The notes under the pieces: model-generated
The model's input: only the letters and a program-made list of their open reading frames with translations
Told to the model about the DNA's origin: nothing
The model's database searches: none
Translations under genes and position numbers: made by a program
NCBI RefSeq assembly: GCF_041146395.1
Contig: NC_090990.1
Coordinates: forward strand, 48,777,501-48,841,500
Reading direction: 5' to 3'
Length of the DNA: 64,000 nt
DNA from: Eulemur rufifrons
Taxonomy: Eukaryota > Chordata > Mammalia > Primates > Lemuridae
In this document: one piece after another, positions 12,356 to 23,760 of the stretch
Layout of the letters: every line of letters starts with the position of its first letter
How positions within the stretch are numbered: position 1 is the stretch's first letter

Positions 12356-13477
12356 TCAAGGAAACCAATTTTCTGGTGAGTACATGTGATGCTTGTTTTT
12401 CCATTCTTGGGATACTTCACTTAATATAATGGGTTCCAACTCTCTCCAGGAGAACCATAGAGATGTTGTATCTTCATCATTCCTTATAGCTGAGTAGTAT
12501 TCCATGGTATACATATACCACAGTTTACTAATCCAATCATGTATTGATGGGCATTTGGGTTGTTTCCACATCTTTGCTATTGTGAATTGTGCTGCTATAA
12601 ACATTTGGGTACACGTGCCTTTGTTACAGAATGACCTTTTTTCCTTTGGGTATATGCCCAGTAATGGGATTGCTGGGTCAAATGGCAGGTCTACTTGAAT
12701 CTGTTTAAGATACCTCCATAATGCTTTCCACAGAGGTTGCACTAGTTTGCAGTCCCACCAGCAGTGTATTAGTGTTCCTGTCTCTCCACACCCACGCCAA
12801 CATGTGTTGTTTTGGGTTTTTTTGATAAAGGCCATTCTCACTGGGGTTAAGTGATATCTCATTGTGGTTTTGATTTGCATTTCCCTGATGATTAGAGATG
12901 TTGAACACTTTTTCATATGTTTGTTAGCCATTTTTATATCTTCTTTTGAAAAATTTCTATTCATGTCCTTTGCCCACTTTTTGATAGGGTTGTTTGATTT
13001 TTTCTTGCTGATTTTCCTGAGTTCTAAATAGATTCTTGTTATCAGTCCTTTATCTGATGTGTAGTATGCAAAAATTTTTTCCCATTCTGTAGGTGGTCTG
13101 TTTATTCTCTGGACTGTTTCTTTGGCTGTGCAGAAGCTTTTTAATTTAATCATGTCCCATTCATTTATTTTTGTTGCTGCTGTGATTGCCTTGGGGGTCT
13201 TCTTCATAAATTCTTTGCCTAGGCCAATGTCTGTAAGAGTCTTTCCTACATTTTCTTCTAGAATTCTGATTGTATCACACCTAAGGTTTAAGTCTGTTAT
13301 CCACCGTGATTTGATTTTTGTGAGAGGTGAAAGCTGTGGGTCCTGTTTCAGTCTTCTACAAGTGGCTAACCAATTCTCCCAGCACCATTTATTGAATAGG
13401 GATTCTTGTCCCCAGAGTATATTCTTTCCCGCTTTGTCGAAAATTAGGTGACTATATGAGGATGGTTCTATATTTGG
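12356..13477 (-). pseudogene. L1 ORF2 C-terminal fragment (no own start)
   Basis: About 373 sense codons remain uninterrupted, but the endonuclease and most of the reverse transcriptase are lost to 5' truncation, so no retrotransposition activity is expected. The methionine at 13207 only begins the longest ATG-initiated subframe (283 aa) and is not a native start. The cysteine-rich tail typical of L1 ORF2 is visible as '[18 protein letters not shown]'. Without its own promoter it is not a gene. Confidence 0.9.
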
Positions 13478-13935
13478 TAAAATCTAGTTCCTGTCCTCAT
13501 TTTGCTTACAGATCAATAAAGGAGAGAGGCTCATAAACATGATGATAATAAAATGAAAAAAATTTAATTAACATACTACAGAAACATGGAGGATGAAAAC
13601 CTAACTGATTCTGGTAGAGTCTGGAAATTTTCCAATGGGAAGTAGAATAGCTTATTCTAAAGATGATAGGAGGTTTGGGGTTAAATGGGAAAAAAGTACA
13701 TTTCAGGCAGAGGAGACAACTTGGGCAAAGGTGAGAAACCATGTGAAGTGCCTGGGAACAACAAGTGCCACTGTATTGTGGGAGTTCAAGGCCAACAGTG
13801 GCAAACATAAGGCCACAGCTTCAGCAAGAACCACCAGTGATAGGGCCTCATATACCAGGTCCAGGAACTCAGACTTTACCCAGAGTTTGGGAAGCCAGTG
13901 AATGATTTGGATGAGACATAGGCAGGTCAGCCCCC
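13478..13935 (-). mobile_element. L2 LINE, antisense (right of L1 insertion)
   Basis: The L2 text interrupted at 12026 resumes with 'cctgtcctcattttgcttac' and continues through 'catttcaggcagaggagac' and 'gaagtgcctgggaac'. It fades near 13935. Confidence 0.68.
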
Positions 13936-13984
13936 TCTAATGGGACAAATGCATATTTTATTGAACTTAACATTTGTCTTAATT

Positions 13985-14340
13985 CTGACTGCTATAACAA
14001 AATACCATAGACTGGGTGGCTTAAACAACAGACATTTATTCTCACAGTTCTGGCAAGTCCAAGATCAAAGTGCTGACAGGTTAGGCTTTTGGTGAGGCCC
14101 TCTTCCCAGTTTGTAGATGGTCACCTTCTTGCTGTATCCTCACGTGGCAGAGTGAGAAGGCTCAGGTCTCCTCCTCTTTTGTAAGGGCACTGATCCTATC
14201 ATGGGGTTCCACCTTGTGACCTCATCTTAACTCGATTATCTCCCAAAGATCCCACCTCCAAATACCACCACATTGAGAATCAGGGCTTCAACATATGAAT
14301 TGGGGGGACACAAATATTCAGTCTATACCAACATCATTTA
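13985..14340 (-). mobile_element. MaLR/ERVL-type LTR, antisense, near complete
   Basis: It opens 'actgctataacaaaatacc', 'agactgggtggcttaaac' and closes 'gaattggggggacacaaa', 'ttcagtctatacca'. The minus-strand poly(A) signal AATAAA is at 14035-14040. I recall this layout from MLT/ERVL LTRs but cannot fix the subfamily. Confidence 0.7.
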
Positions 14341-14384
14341 AAGAGAACTCACTAATGCCCTGCCCTTTCATATTATATATGAAA

Positions 14385-14600
14385 AGCAGAATAACACCGA
14401 GAGAATCAAGTGAAGAATTTGGAGCCTGACTCCTTATTTGTTATACACACTTGGGCTAGTCAACATCTCTGAACCACAATTTCCTCATCTGTAAAATTGA
14501 GATAATAATCCTCATGCATTTCATGGGTTTTTATGGGATCCAAATGAACAATAATGTACATAAAAGTCCCTTATAAACACAAACATCACAATTCAAATGA
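14385..14600 (+). mobile_element. MIR SINE, sense
   Basis: 'cttgggctagtcaacatctc', 'cacaatttcctcatctgtaa' and 'tgagataataatcctcatg' mark the MIR core. Confidence 0.75.
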
Positions 14601-15940
14601 CAAGTTGTTATATTAATATATTTCCTTCATACATAGTATTTGTGTAGAAGTTTTCATAGGAGCCCATATATCAACACCATTTGTGTATGCTTTTGTCTTC
14701 TCTATTATACTGTGAAATCCCAGAAAGATTTATTTCTCTTTATATCTTCATAATGTGCTACATCTTGTTTTGTGTAGGTGTTTAATGCTTATTGAATTGA
14801 ATTGATGTTGGTGGTCACTTACCTGTCTTGTTGCTAAATTGTATAATGTCTATATTGGGAAAACACCTACCAAAGGATAAGTGTAAGTAGCAGTATTTAG
14901 AATAGTACTGAGGTGGTTTCATGGAAAACAATTTATATGCATTTGTTTGTTTGGCTTTCTGCTTAGAATTAAGTCTCTCCTTCCTTTCAAAAAACATATG
15001 AGGCATCTTGTGCAATGAAACAATATATTAAAGGACCATTAACATTAAAACAAAATTAGTTCTGTTAAAATGTACAAAGGCATCCGAAGAGCAGAGGAAT
15101 ATTAGTAAGCACCTGGAATGGGTTAGTTACTACATTTAAGGCAATTAGTGCTGAAAGCAACAATATTTTTCTTTGTTTTATTTCTTCCTTAGTGAACAGT
15201 AGTTTTCAGGGAAGACAGGATATGAGTTAGAGGACTGGTGTAACCATCATTTCATTGTTTCATCTCACGTGCCAGCATCTCAGATTTGTTTTTATTCTAA
15301 GTGTTCATCAATTCAATCTCCATATTCCACAGCAACTATGTAGAAAGTGTTTGAGGGAACTTCCTGTTCCTGGCCCTGAAAGTGTTATCTCCTTTGGTAT
15401 TGAGCTACATTCATTCTTGAGGCAATTGTGCCTTAAAATCGTGGTACATTAATTGTTACAGCACTGCAGAGTTCCTTTGGAAAAGCATATTACAGCCTCG
15501 TTAAAACCACATTAGTTTATCATGATTTATACTGAGAGGACTGAGAAATGAATTATTGAGTAACTTCTTATTAACACAAAAGAAGTCTGTCACACTAAAT
15601 TATATACCGTAGTTTAAGGCATTAATTATAGGCTTCTGAAGCGGAATACATGAAGATGCTCTTCAATCCAAATGCCCACTACTGGAGAATGGCCATAGGC
15701 TTCCTGAATGTCAGTGTCTGCCGAAAGAAGATGTACTTCCCAGCTAGGCTCTTCACAAATTAGTTATTTATAAATTAGACTTAACTCCACAGAGTTGTTA
15801 TAAGAGACAAATAATGTGTGGAGGGCCTGGTATGTTTCTATAGATGGGAACCAATGAAGCTCCAGTCTGCTTAACATTTCCAAGTATCAAGTTCCTAGTA
15901 ACATAAGTGGATAACCCATGGAAAGGAAAAGAAGCCAGCA
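14601..15940. other. Unassigned unique DNA, 1.3 kb
   Basis: No repeat is recognised. It is AT-rich with no exon-like ORF. Stretches around 15450-15560 look undisturbed by insertion and could hold non-coding conservation, which cannot be judged without alignment. Confidence 0.4.
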
Positions 15941-15944
15941 GCTA

Positions 15945-16140
15945 CGAAGCACCTACCAGCACACCATCTACATCTAATTTACTCTTCAAAACTGCTTTCT
16001 CAGTAACCTATTTTTAGAGATGAAGAAACTGAGGCTCAGAAGGCTTAAAGAATGTTCCCAAGTTAGTTAGGGACAGAGTTGAGATTCAACCTCCACTCCG
16101 TTTGACTCCAAAGAACATCCTTTTTCCATTCTACTGTATA
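15945..16140 (-). mobile_element. MIR SINE, antisense
   Basis: 'agagatgaagaaactgaggc' followed by 'tgttcccaagttagttaggg' and 'gagattcaacctccact' is the MIR complement. Confidence 0.75.
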
Positions 16141-16339
16141 GCTTTTATATTGTAATACTTCCTTTATGCATCATGCTTGCAAGGAGAGGTATATAAGATC
16201 AAGTTTTCCCTTTAGGCACAGAGAATTAAAAATGGAAGTATTTTCCAAATATGTTGCTTTTACATCTTAATATATAGGATATGCTGAATATAGTTTAATC
16301 CTTTTTTGGACTAGAGGACCATTAGATGATACTGTGTTT

Positions 16340-16545
16340 ATTATGCTGTAGATGTAGATTGACTGGAACTTACATGACCCCTTCCCAGTGGCGTAATGCA
16401 GACTTCACAGAGAGCCTGGACTATGAAGACAAGAGCAACATCTTATGGAAGGTCAATAACAATATAGAAAGATCCTGGGCCCCTGATAATTTCACAAAGC
16501 AGAGCCACTATAACTGCTCACACATTTACACAAAAGAGAATTAGC
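16340..16545 (+). mobile_element. Possible MLT1-type LTR fragment
   Basis: 'gatcctgggcccctgataat' and 'cacaaagcagagccactata' resemble the middle of MLT1-type LTRs. A 72-codon ORF here is not credible as a gene. Family assignment is weak. Confidence 0.35.
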
Positions 16546-16550
16546 TATAC

Positions 16551-16760
16551 CAGGGGTTGGCAAACTTTTTTCTGTAAAAGATCAGCTGCTTTGCAGGCCA
16601 TATGCTCTCTGTCACAACTATTAACTCTGCTGTTATAGCACAAAAGCAGCTATAGACAATTCATAAAAGAATGGGTGTGGCTATGCTCCAATAAAACTTT
16701 ATTTACAAAAACATGTGGTGGGCCAAATTTAGTCCCAAGGCCATAGTTTGCAGTCTCCTG
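16551..16760 (+). mobile_element. Non-autonomous hAT (Charlie-group) element, near complete
   Basis: It begins 'caggggttggcaaac', contains 'ggtgtggctatgctccaat' and 'aaactttatttacaaaaac', and ends 'atagtttgcagtctcctg', giving imperfect inverted termini. Flanking 8-mers 'agctatac' and 'atctatat' look like a decayed 8-bp target duplication. Confidence 0.8.
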
Positions 16761-17989
16761 ATCTATATAATTGAAAGCATGTTATTTTAGGTCTGCCAAA
16801 GCAGCTATGCCTATATTCTGAGTTATTTAAGAGCGAGTCTGAAACTTGTTAAACCTGTTTTTCTTACCATCTGGTTGCTATCTTGCCATTTTTCTCTTTT
16901 CTCATGAAACTAGAGCAGAAAAATTTCAGTTGCATGACCTTTTGAGTGGAGTAATATGAGCATCCTTCTGTAAAATTATTCATTGACTGAAAGATCAAAG
17001 TAGCTCATTCTTTCACTCAAAGAAATCATCATCTTCACTGTTTTTATCAGTTTCTCTTTATTTTGGCAGATCACAAACATTATGTTTTTTACAGTATCAG
17101 AATCCCCTTAACAAGCTTGTTAGCTTCAACCCATTTTATTATTTTTTTAATAAATATCTTTAGGCACACTTGTGTCAGGCACTGGGCTAATTTTCTTTCT
17201 TTCACTTATTGCTGAGTAAAGTGAGAAGCTTAATTTTCATAGGTAGAATTTTACTCCTTATGGATTTTTAAAGGATTTGTACTAAAACCATTAGTCATTT
17301 TTGGAACTATAGCATTAAGATTTCCCATCCTAGTTTCTACTTACAGAGCTTAATTATTTGAACCTCTTTGGTTATATCCAAGTTCATTCTTGTATCCTGA
17401 GAATCTAAGATTTCTTTGTATATATACATCTGAAGTTTTATTATAAAACAGAACTGATACATGGCTTTATGATAGAATATATGAGTTCTATATGTGGAAT
17501 CTTTCTACATTTAAAATTAAATTAACTGTGGCTATAATGGAGTAACTTGCAGTAACGTGACCAGATTAAACAGAAAAGTGATATCTAAAAAAAAAAACAT
17601 GAAGCTATAAGAGTTGCAGAGACATCCAGGATACGAGGAATCAAGATCTTAGAGAGAAGAAAATATTACTGATTTGAGCCTGACAAGTGGATAAGGACTT
17701 TCTCCTCTGAAGCATTTGCTGACTATTAAAGAGTGAGATGAGAGGTTTAGAAGGTGGGTGGAAGACAGCTGATAATGGAAAGAGAATACATAAGAGCTTT
17801 CAGCAATCTCGTGAGACTGAAAAGGTAAAAGTTGGGTTCAAATGCGCTGCGACTGCCATGACACGAGGGACCAAACCCCAAAGAGAAAGGAGGTACCAAG
17901 AACTGACATCAATGCTCTGCTCCGGCTTTGCCTCAAGGACTTTGTTGTTACTTAAGCTGGATGAAATGAGAGACTAAAAAAGTAAGGAG
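16761..17989. other. Mostly unassigned DNA
   Basis: A short L2-like complement, 'gtgtcaggcactgggctaa', lies near 17172-17192. The remainder is AT-rich with no recognised element. The part after 17550 may be a diverged 5' extension of the HAL1/L1 block. Confidence 0.35.
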
Positions 17990-19148
17990 ACTATGGCTGG
18001 GAGTCCAAAAACAGGTTTTGACAGTTTTGTGCTGCTGAGAAGATTGAATTGAATTTTAGGATCTGTCAAGGGGGATGTGCCTTGATAAACACCCTCACCT
18101 CACAGTTCAGACCCCACTTCAGAGCTGGGGGCAAAAAAAGGTAGACCGACCCACACAAACTCTGTAACCAAGCCTTGCAAAGCATCTACCCCAACCTCAA
18201 GTCAGCTCAGTCCTTAATTAGATTGAGACAATCTACCTCAATCCTAGCTGTCTGATAAGCAGGTAAATCTTCTCTAGAGGAAGATAAAATCATCCAGAGC
18301 CTCACAATTTTTCTTAGACTATTTCTGGCATTCAAAACTAACAGGCATACCAGGAAATAGAACAAAGAGAAAAGCAGACAATAAAAACAGACCCACAGGC
18401 AATATAGACATTAGAGTTATCAGACAGACTTTAAAATCACCAATTATTATGTTCCAAGAAACTGATCAAAATAAGGAGAATTTCATTTAAGAAATAAATT
18501 CCTTTTAAAAAATCAAATGATTTTTCTAGTTCAGGGAAATAAAATAACTGAAATTTAAAACTCAAGTAGTAGGTTTAACAATTATATTAGATAGAACAAA
18601 AAAAAAAAGATTGAGTGACTTGGAATGCAGGTCAATAAAAAATATTCAGACTGAAGCATGGAGAGCAAGAAAGTGGGAAATACAGAAAAGATTTTTGGAG
18701 ACATATGATGCATAGTAAAAGTTTTAACATACATGAAATTAGATTCCTGGAGAACAAATCAGAGAAACTTTTAATAGATGATGACTGAGAATTTTCCAAA
18801 ATTGACAAAATTTGAAGCCACGAATTCAAGAAACTCTACAAACGCCCAGAAACATATATTCAAAGAAAACCGTACTTAGGCACATGAAGGTAAAACTGCT
18901 GAAAACCAAGGGGAAAAAAAGAAAATCTAAAAAGGAACCAGTAAGAAAAAATACATTATTCTCAAAGGAGTAACAATAAGCCTGAGAGCTGATTTTTAAC
19001 AGAAACCATATAAATTAGAAGACAATAGAATGTTGTCTTTAGAGTTGGGGGGCGGGGAGGACAAAGGGTAGAGTGGGGAGATAAAGGACATAAAGAGCTA
19101 CCAACCTAGAATTTTATATCCAGTGAAAAGTAATTTCAAAAGTGAAGA

Positions 19149-19242
19149 TGAGGCTGAGGTGGGAGGATTGCTTGAGCCAGGAATTTGAGTGCAGCCTGAG
19201 TAACATAGCAAGACCTCACGTCTAAAAAAAAAAAAAAAAAAA
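19149..19242 (+). mobile_element. Alu left-arm fragment
   Basis: It starts inside the left monomer at 'gaggctgaggtgggagg' and ends after 'cacgtct' with about 19 A. The near-duplicate flanks 'aaaagtgaagat' and 'aaaagtgaaaat' suggest independent insertion of a short, 5'-truncated copy. Confidence 0.8.
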
Positions 19243-19256
19243 GTGAAAATGACTTC

Positions 19257-19405
19257 TTTATTTTTTAATTGGGTGATGGTTACAGGGCTTTATTTATGAG
19301 TAATATTTCATTAAGCTGTTCAGTTAAGACTTGTACAAGTTATTATACATTATATCTCAATAAAAAGATAAAAACAATAACAGCAAAATAAAAATGTTTT
19401 CATAC
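19257..19405 (+). mobile_element. Old L1 3'-end fragment
   Basis: 'gggtgatggttacagggct' through 'gacttgtacaag' and 'atatctcaataaaaag' resembles an old L1 3' terminus ending in an A-rich tail, inserted in the HAL1 block. Confidence 0.5.
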
Positions 19406-19904
19406 AAGCAGAAACAAAGATAATTCATCACAGCAGAAACACTTTACCAAAAAATACCAATGAAAGTTCTTCAGGCAGAAGAAAATAATTTCGTATAGAA
19501 ACATGGAAATGCAGAGAGGAATAAAAAGTAATTTAAAAGGTAAATATGTGCATAAAGCCAAATGTTACCTATTTTAAAACAGTGATAATGCTTTGTGAAG
19601 TTTAAAATATATTTATATTTAAAATACATGACAAAATTGCAAAAAAAGTAGAAAATTGAATTAGTGCACTAATGTTCTAGCATTGTCTAGAAAACGATAA
19701 AAGTACTAATTTATATTACAGTAAGATGGTAGACATAAACCCACATATGTCAGTAATGACATCAAATAGACAATTAGATAGTTAAACAGACAATTAAATA
19801 GTTGAGTACTTCAATTAAAAAGCAAATACTGTCAAATGGGGAAAACACTTCAACCGTATGCTGCTTTCAAAAGGCATACCTTAATATAAGACATAGAAAA
19901 GTAG

Positions 19905-20035
19905 AAAGTAAAAAATGAAAAAATATATATGAAGGAAAATGAAAGGAAAGAAATAAAATGAAAGGAATAAAGAAAAAGAAAGGAGGGAAGAAAGAAAAGA
20001 TGATAGGAAAGAAGGAAGAAAGAAGTATCAGTGAT
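19905..20035. repeat. GA-rich low-complexity tract
   Basis: Nearly uninterrupted purines with repeating gaaag and ggaag motifs. Confidence 0.85.
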
Positions 20036-20253
20036 GAAATAAAAAGACATTCTTGCCACTTCTGGGTTTCAAAACCACAATCTGGGGCAATAGCTACTGT
20101 AGAAAATAAATAGACTTCATATAAACTCTAAGTTGAAATTTTAATGTAATTTGAAGTTGTGTGCATTAATCTATTTTAGGAAAGTAATGCCACTACCTAT
20201 TAATTATTACTTGACCATGTAAGTTTGGTGTATTATACTTAAGAGCAGTTCTC

Positions 20254-20560
20254 GGCCAGGCACAGTGGCTCACATCTGTAATCCTAGCACTTTGGGAGGC
20301 CAACATGGGAGGATCGCTTGAGGCCAGGAGTTCAAGACCAGCCTGAGCAGCACTGCAAGACAGACCTCATTTCTACAAACAATAGAAAAATCAGCCAGGT
20401 GTGGTGGCATGCACCTGTAGTCCCAGCTACTCGGGAGGCTGGGGCAGGAGGATCGCTTGAGGCTAGGAGTCCAAGGTTGCAGTGAGCTATGATGATTGAT
20501 GATGCTATTCTAGTCCAGGCAACAGAGCAAGACCCTATCTCAAAAAAAAAAAAAAAAAAA
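20254..20560 (+). mobile_element. Alu SINE, full length, intermediate/old
   Basis: It starts 'ggccaggcacagtggctc' and ends in about 19 A. 'cagttctc' borders both sides (20246-20253 and 20561-20568) as a short target duplication. 'gatgattgatgatg' near 20490 shows a small local duplication. Confidence 0.93.
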
Positions 20561-20639
20561 CAGTTCTCCATGAATATTACTGAGAATTCTGTCTCAGGAT
20601 GCTGACTAGTGCAATGAAAGGGTAGATTAGATGCTAATA

Positions 20640-21182
20640 AGAAGGGACCTAGTCATATCATATATCTTGTAAGATAGCAACTTCATTAAAGAAAAATCAG
20701 GGGAAAAAATATGCCATGCAGATACAAACTGAAAGAAAGCTGCTTTAGTCATACTAATATTGTATTAGAAAAAAATCGACTTTTAATCAAGAAGCCTTGC
20801 CAGAAAAGGACATTTTACAAAGATCAAGTCAATCCTCCAAGAAGATGTAACAATTCCATGTTTGCATGCACTATTGTCATAGCTTCAAATTTTATGAAGC
20901 AAAAATTGAGAGACCTTAAAGGAAAAATAGATAAATCCATAATCATAGGATGGGGAGGGAGGACTCTAAAATATTACTCTTGGGACCTAATAAAACAGGC
21001 ATATAGAAAGAAAAATCAATAAGAACATAGAAAATATGAACAACACAATAAACCACCTTGACCTAATTGGCATATATAAAACACTGCAACAAGATAATGT
21101 ATACATTATTTTCAAATGTACATGAAACATTTACCAAAGTTGACCGTATGCAGGGCTATAAAACAAGTCTCAATGAATTCCA
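20640..21182 (+). mobile_element. Continuation of HAL1/old L1, sense
   Basis: The stretch ends with 'cagggctataaaacaagtct', matching the endonuclease-region text of L1 lineages. A 103-codon ORF at 20711-21022 lies within it and is part of this relic rather than a separate gene. Confidence 0.55.
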
Positions 21183-21725
21183 AAGATGAATGGATAAATA
21201 AAATGTGCTATATACACACGATGGAATATTATTCAGTCATAAAAAAATGAAATCCTGTCATTCAAGGCAACATGGATAGAACTAGAGGGTTTTATGTTAA
21301 GTGAAATCAGGGTGGAACAGAAAATTAAACACCACATGATCTTCCTCATATGTGGAAGCAAAAACATTGATGATCTCATAGAAATAAAAAGTAAAGCAAA
21401 GGACACTAGAGGTTGGGAAAGGTACAGGGAAGGGAAAGTAGTGATAGGGAGAGATTTGTTAAAGGATGCAAAATTACAATTAGATATGAGGAGTAAATTC
21501 TATAGGATGACTATAGTTAACGGTAATATATAGTTTCACATAGCTTGAAAAAGGATATTGAATGTTCTCAACACAAAAAAATGATAAATGTTTGAGATGA
21601 TGGATATACTAATTACCCTGATCTGATCACTATACATTATATGTATCGAAACATCACTATGTACCCCATGAATATGCACAATTATTGTTTGTAAATTTTA
21701 AACATTTAAAAATACATTTAAATAA
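21183..21725 (+). mobile_element. L1 (L1M type) 3' end, sense
   Basis: 'gatggaatattattcagtc', 'ggcaacatggatagaact', 'agtgaaatcagggtggaac' and 'gactatagttaacggtaat' mark the ORF2 tail and 3' UTR, and an A-rich end lies near 21720. The coding frame is interrupted. Confidence 0.87.
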
Positions 21726-22340
21726 ATATAGATTCTTAAAATATGATGTTATTGAGGAGTATCAATATCATTCTTATGATATTCAAGGTTTTAAAAAATT
21801 CTTCCAGGACTATTTAATTCAGACTTCCCATTTAATATCACTGGAAATTAACCTTCAAATGTAAAACATGGGATCACCACAAAAGCTTATAAACATCTTA
21901 TTGTTCATTTGCCCTTTAGCCTGATTGTTGTAGAAGGAGAATTTGTTCTCTTGAATTTCAGGTCAACCATCCAGTCTTGTGTTAAACTAACCCATAAATC
22001 AGGAAAGCCCTTCTCTTAGTGGATAAAGACCTTAGAGTCTTTGGTCTACATTTCTCTGTCTCTCTCTCTCCTCCTCTCTTTTGTATTTTCAGACAACTGA
22101 GGCAGCTATATTTCCTTCAGTAAGTCAATATATTGATGTTCAGGTTTATATTTCAGCCTTCTATGAGTTTGATTAATATAAATAAAATTTCTGAGAGATT
22201 GATAATGCTACCCTGGCACTTGGCAGCCAGACAGCCAGTGCCTGCTGGTGTCAAAAACCCTATATGTAAGTAAACCATTCCTTCAACTCTACAGAAATTT
22301 GGATGTCTGTAGACAAAGGCTAAAGGAAAATAGGGAAATT
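21726..22340. other. Unassigned DNA
   Basis: No recognised element. A short ctctctct run lies near 22060. Confidence 0.35.
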
Positions 22341-22344
22341 TAAT

Positions 22345-22600
22345 AATCGTGATGATAATAATGGCTTCTGTTAATTGAGAATGTACTTTGTGCTAGGCTT
22401 CACTAAGAGATTTACCATATTATTTTCTTATTTCCAAAATATATTAAGCATGAATTGTTACCTTATAGGTGAGGAAAATGAGATTTAGAGAAGTTGTGGA
22501 ACTATCTCCCATGGTCATGGCTAGCAAGTGTCAGAGCAGGGATTTCAACCTGTACTTGTCCAAAGACAGTGATCTCAACCAGTAACTACTTTAGACAAGA
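22345..22600 (-). mobile_element. MIR SINE, antisense, long copy
   Basis: 'gtactttgtgctaggcttc', 'aggtgaggaaaatgagattt', 'ggctagcaagtgtcagagc' and 'gggatttcaacctgtac' appear in MIR-complement order. Confidence 0.8.
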
Positions 22601-22846
22601 AAATAGCAGTTTAGGATGAAGGGGTTGTAGGAAATGTTTTGTTTTTTATAAAAAGCTTAAAAAAAATTTTAAACATATTTCCAAGTTTAAAATTCAAAAG
22701 AAAAGAAATGTCTTCTACTGGGTTCTTAATAAAATTGCAAATCTATCTGAGCAGGGAATAATAGGTAAACCCAGCAGGAACTGTGGTAGACTAGTGCAGC
22801 CTGGCTATTCTGATAACTCACTGTTAGCATCAGAAGTTGGGATGGG

Positions 22847-23182
22847 GGCTGGGCGTGGTGGCTCACACCTGTAATCCTAGCACTCTGGGAGGCCAAGGTG
22901 GGAGGTGGAAGGATTGCTTGAGGTCAGAAGTTCGAGACCAGCCTCAGCAAGAGCGAGACTTCATCTCTACTAAAAATAGAAAGAAATTAGCTAGGCAACT
23001 AAAAATAGAAACAATTAGCCAGGTGTGATGGCACATGTCTATAGTCCTAGCTACTCAGGAGGCTGAGGCAGGAGGATCACTTGAGCCCAGGAGTTTGAGG
23101 TTGCTCTCAGCTAGGCTGATGCCACGGCACTCTAGCCCAGGCAACAGAGCAAGACTTTGTCTAATAAAATAAAATAAAATAA
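22847..23182 (+). mobile_element. Strepsirrhine-type Alu, full length
   Basis: It shares the traits of the 4910 copy: 'cagcaagagcgagactt', a duplicated 'actaaaaatagaaa' linker, and a right arm with 'gctaggctgatgccacggca'. The tail is (taaaa)n. The 5' flank lacks a clear target duplication. Confidence 0.93.
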
Positions 23183-23600
23183 GAGGCTGGAATGGGGATT
23201 CTGAGGGCAGGAGCCTAGTGAGGTCAGAAATAGGCAGTGAGGAGACAGGCCCAGAGCAGGGGTCCTTCCGTGTCCGGGGCAGGCTAGCTCTCCCAGCGGG
23301 TCTCCCCACATATGGAAGGCAGAAGCAGGGAAAGAGGAATAAGACAGCACATAAATCAAATTGTAGCCTTTGGGAGCATGAGTCTCACCTCTGTCCTCCC
23401 TTCTGCCCTTCACCAAGCCACCCCCACACCCCAGGACCACAGACATGGCACAGAAGTGGGCCTGGCTGCAACCCAGCAGCACCTGCTCAACTCAGGCTTC
23501 CATTGGCTCAGAGTGAGAAGAGGAGGCCTTGAGGCCTGTCTGTCCCTGCAGCCAAGGGCCCTGGCTTCTGGATAGTTTCTCTTATTTATTTTATCTTTCA
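23183..23600. other. Unassigned GC-richer unique DNA
   Basis: No recognised repeat. Several overlapping ORFs (84-116 codons) on both strands reflect low stop density rather than a gene. No convincing splice-bounded exon is seen. Confidence 0.35.
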
Positions 23601-23604
23601 GTCT

Positions 23605-23760
23605 TCCAGAGATTAAATATTTTTTAATATGAAAAATTTCAAACATACAACAAAGTGAAATAATGTTACAGTGAACACCCATACATCCACCACCTAGACA
23701 CTATCATGAACATTTTGCTATGCTTATCACTTATCTATTCTTCCCTCTATCCACTCACAA
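23605..23760. mobile_element. Ancient interspersed repeat, family unclear
   Basis: 'aatatgaaaaatttcaaaca', 'gaacacccatacatccacc' and 'ctagacactatcatgaac' resemble the ends of old L1M-group repeats, from memory only. Confidence 0.4.

Larger units (their letters stand above)
12041..13477 (-). mobile_element. Young L1 LINE, 5'-truncated, with ORF2 C-terminus
   Basis: This L1 lies antisense to the given strand. It is bounded by a perfect 14-bp duplication, taaaatctagttcc, at 12027-12040 and 13478-13491. On the minus strand one frame is open from the truncation point (13477) to a stop at 12356-12358, about 373 codons. It encodes the last part of ORF2, downstream of the reverse-transcriptase core, with motifs such as '[10 protein letters not shown]', '[10 protein letters not shown]' and 'YSAIRNDE'. 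The 3' UTR has G-rich blocks on the minus strand (complement of 12197-12207 and 12280-12303). No canonical AATAAA precedes the inner poly(A) (T21 at 12152-12172). The open frame, long A-tails and intact duplication indicate recent insertion. Confidence 0.95.
17990..20253 (+). mobile_element. HAL1/old L1 with ORF1-like relic, sense
   Basis: Text typical of L1 ORF1 is visible: 'gagaattttccaaaattgac', 'gtaaaactgctgaaaacc', 'tagaattttatatccagtg' and 'agttcttcaggcagaag'. Every reading frame is broken. The copy is interrupted at 19149-19242 and about 19257-19405. The left border is vague. Confidence 0.7.

Noticed and set aside
12356..13207. 283-codon ORF as a host gene
   Set aside because: The sequence is the C-terminal part of L1 ORF2 within a dated insertion. 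The methionine is internal.
19905..20035. GA-rich tract as a regulatory site
   Set aside because: Low-complexity purine DNA within an old L1 block, with no supporting context.
20711..21022. 103-codon plus-strand ORF
   Set aside because: It lies inside the HAL1/L1 block and runs toward recognisable L1 text, so it is not an independent gene.
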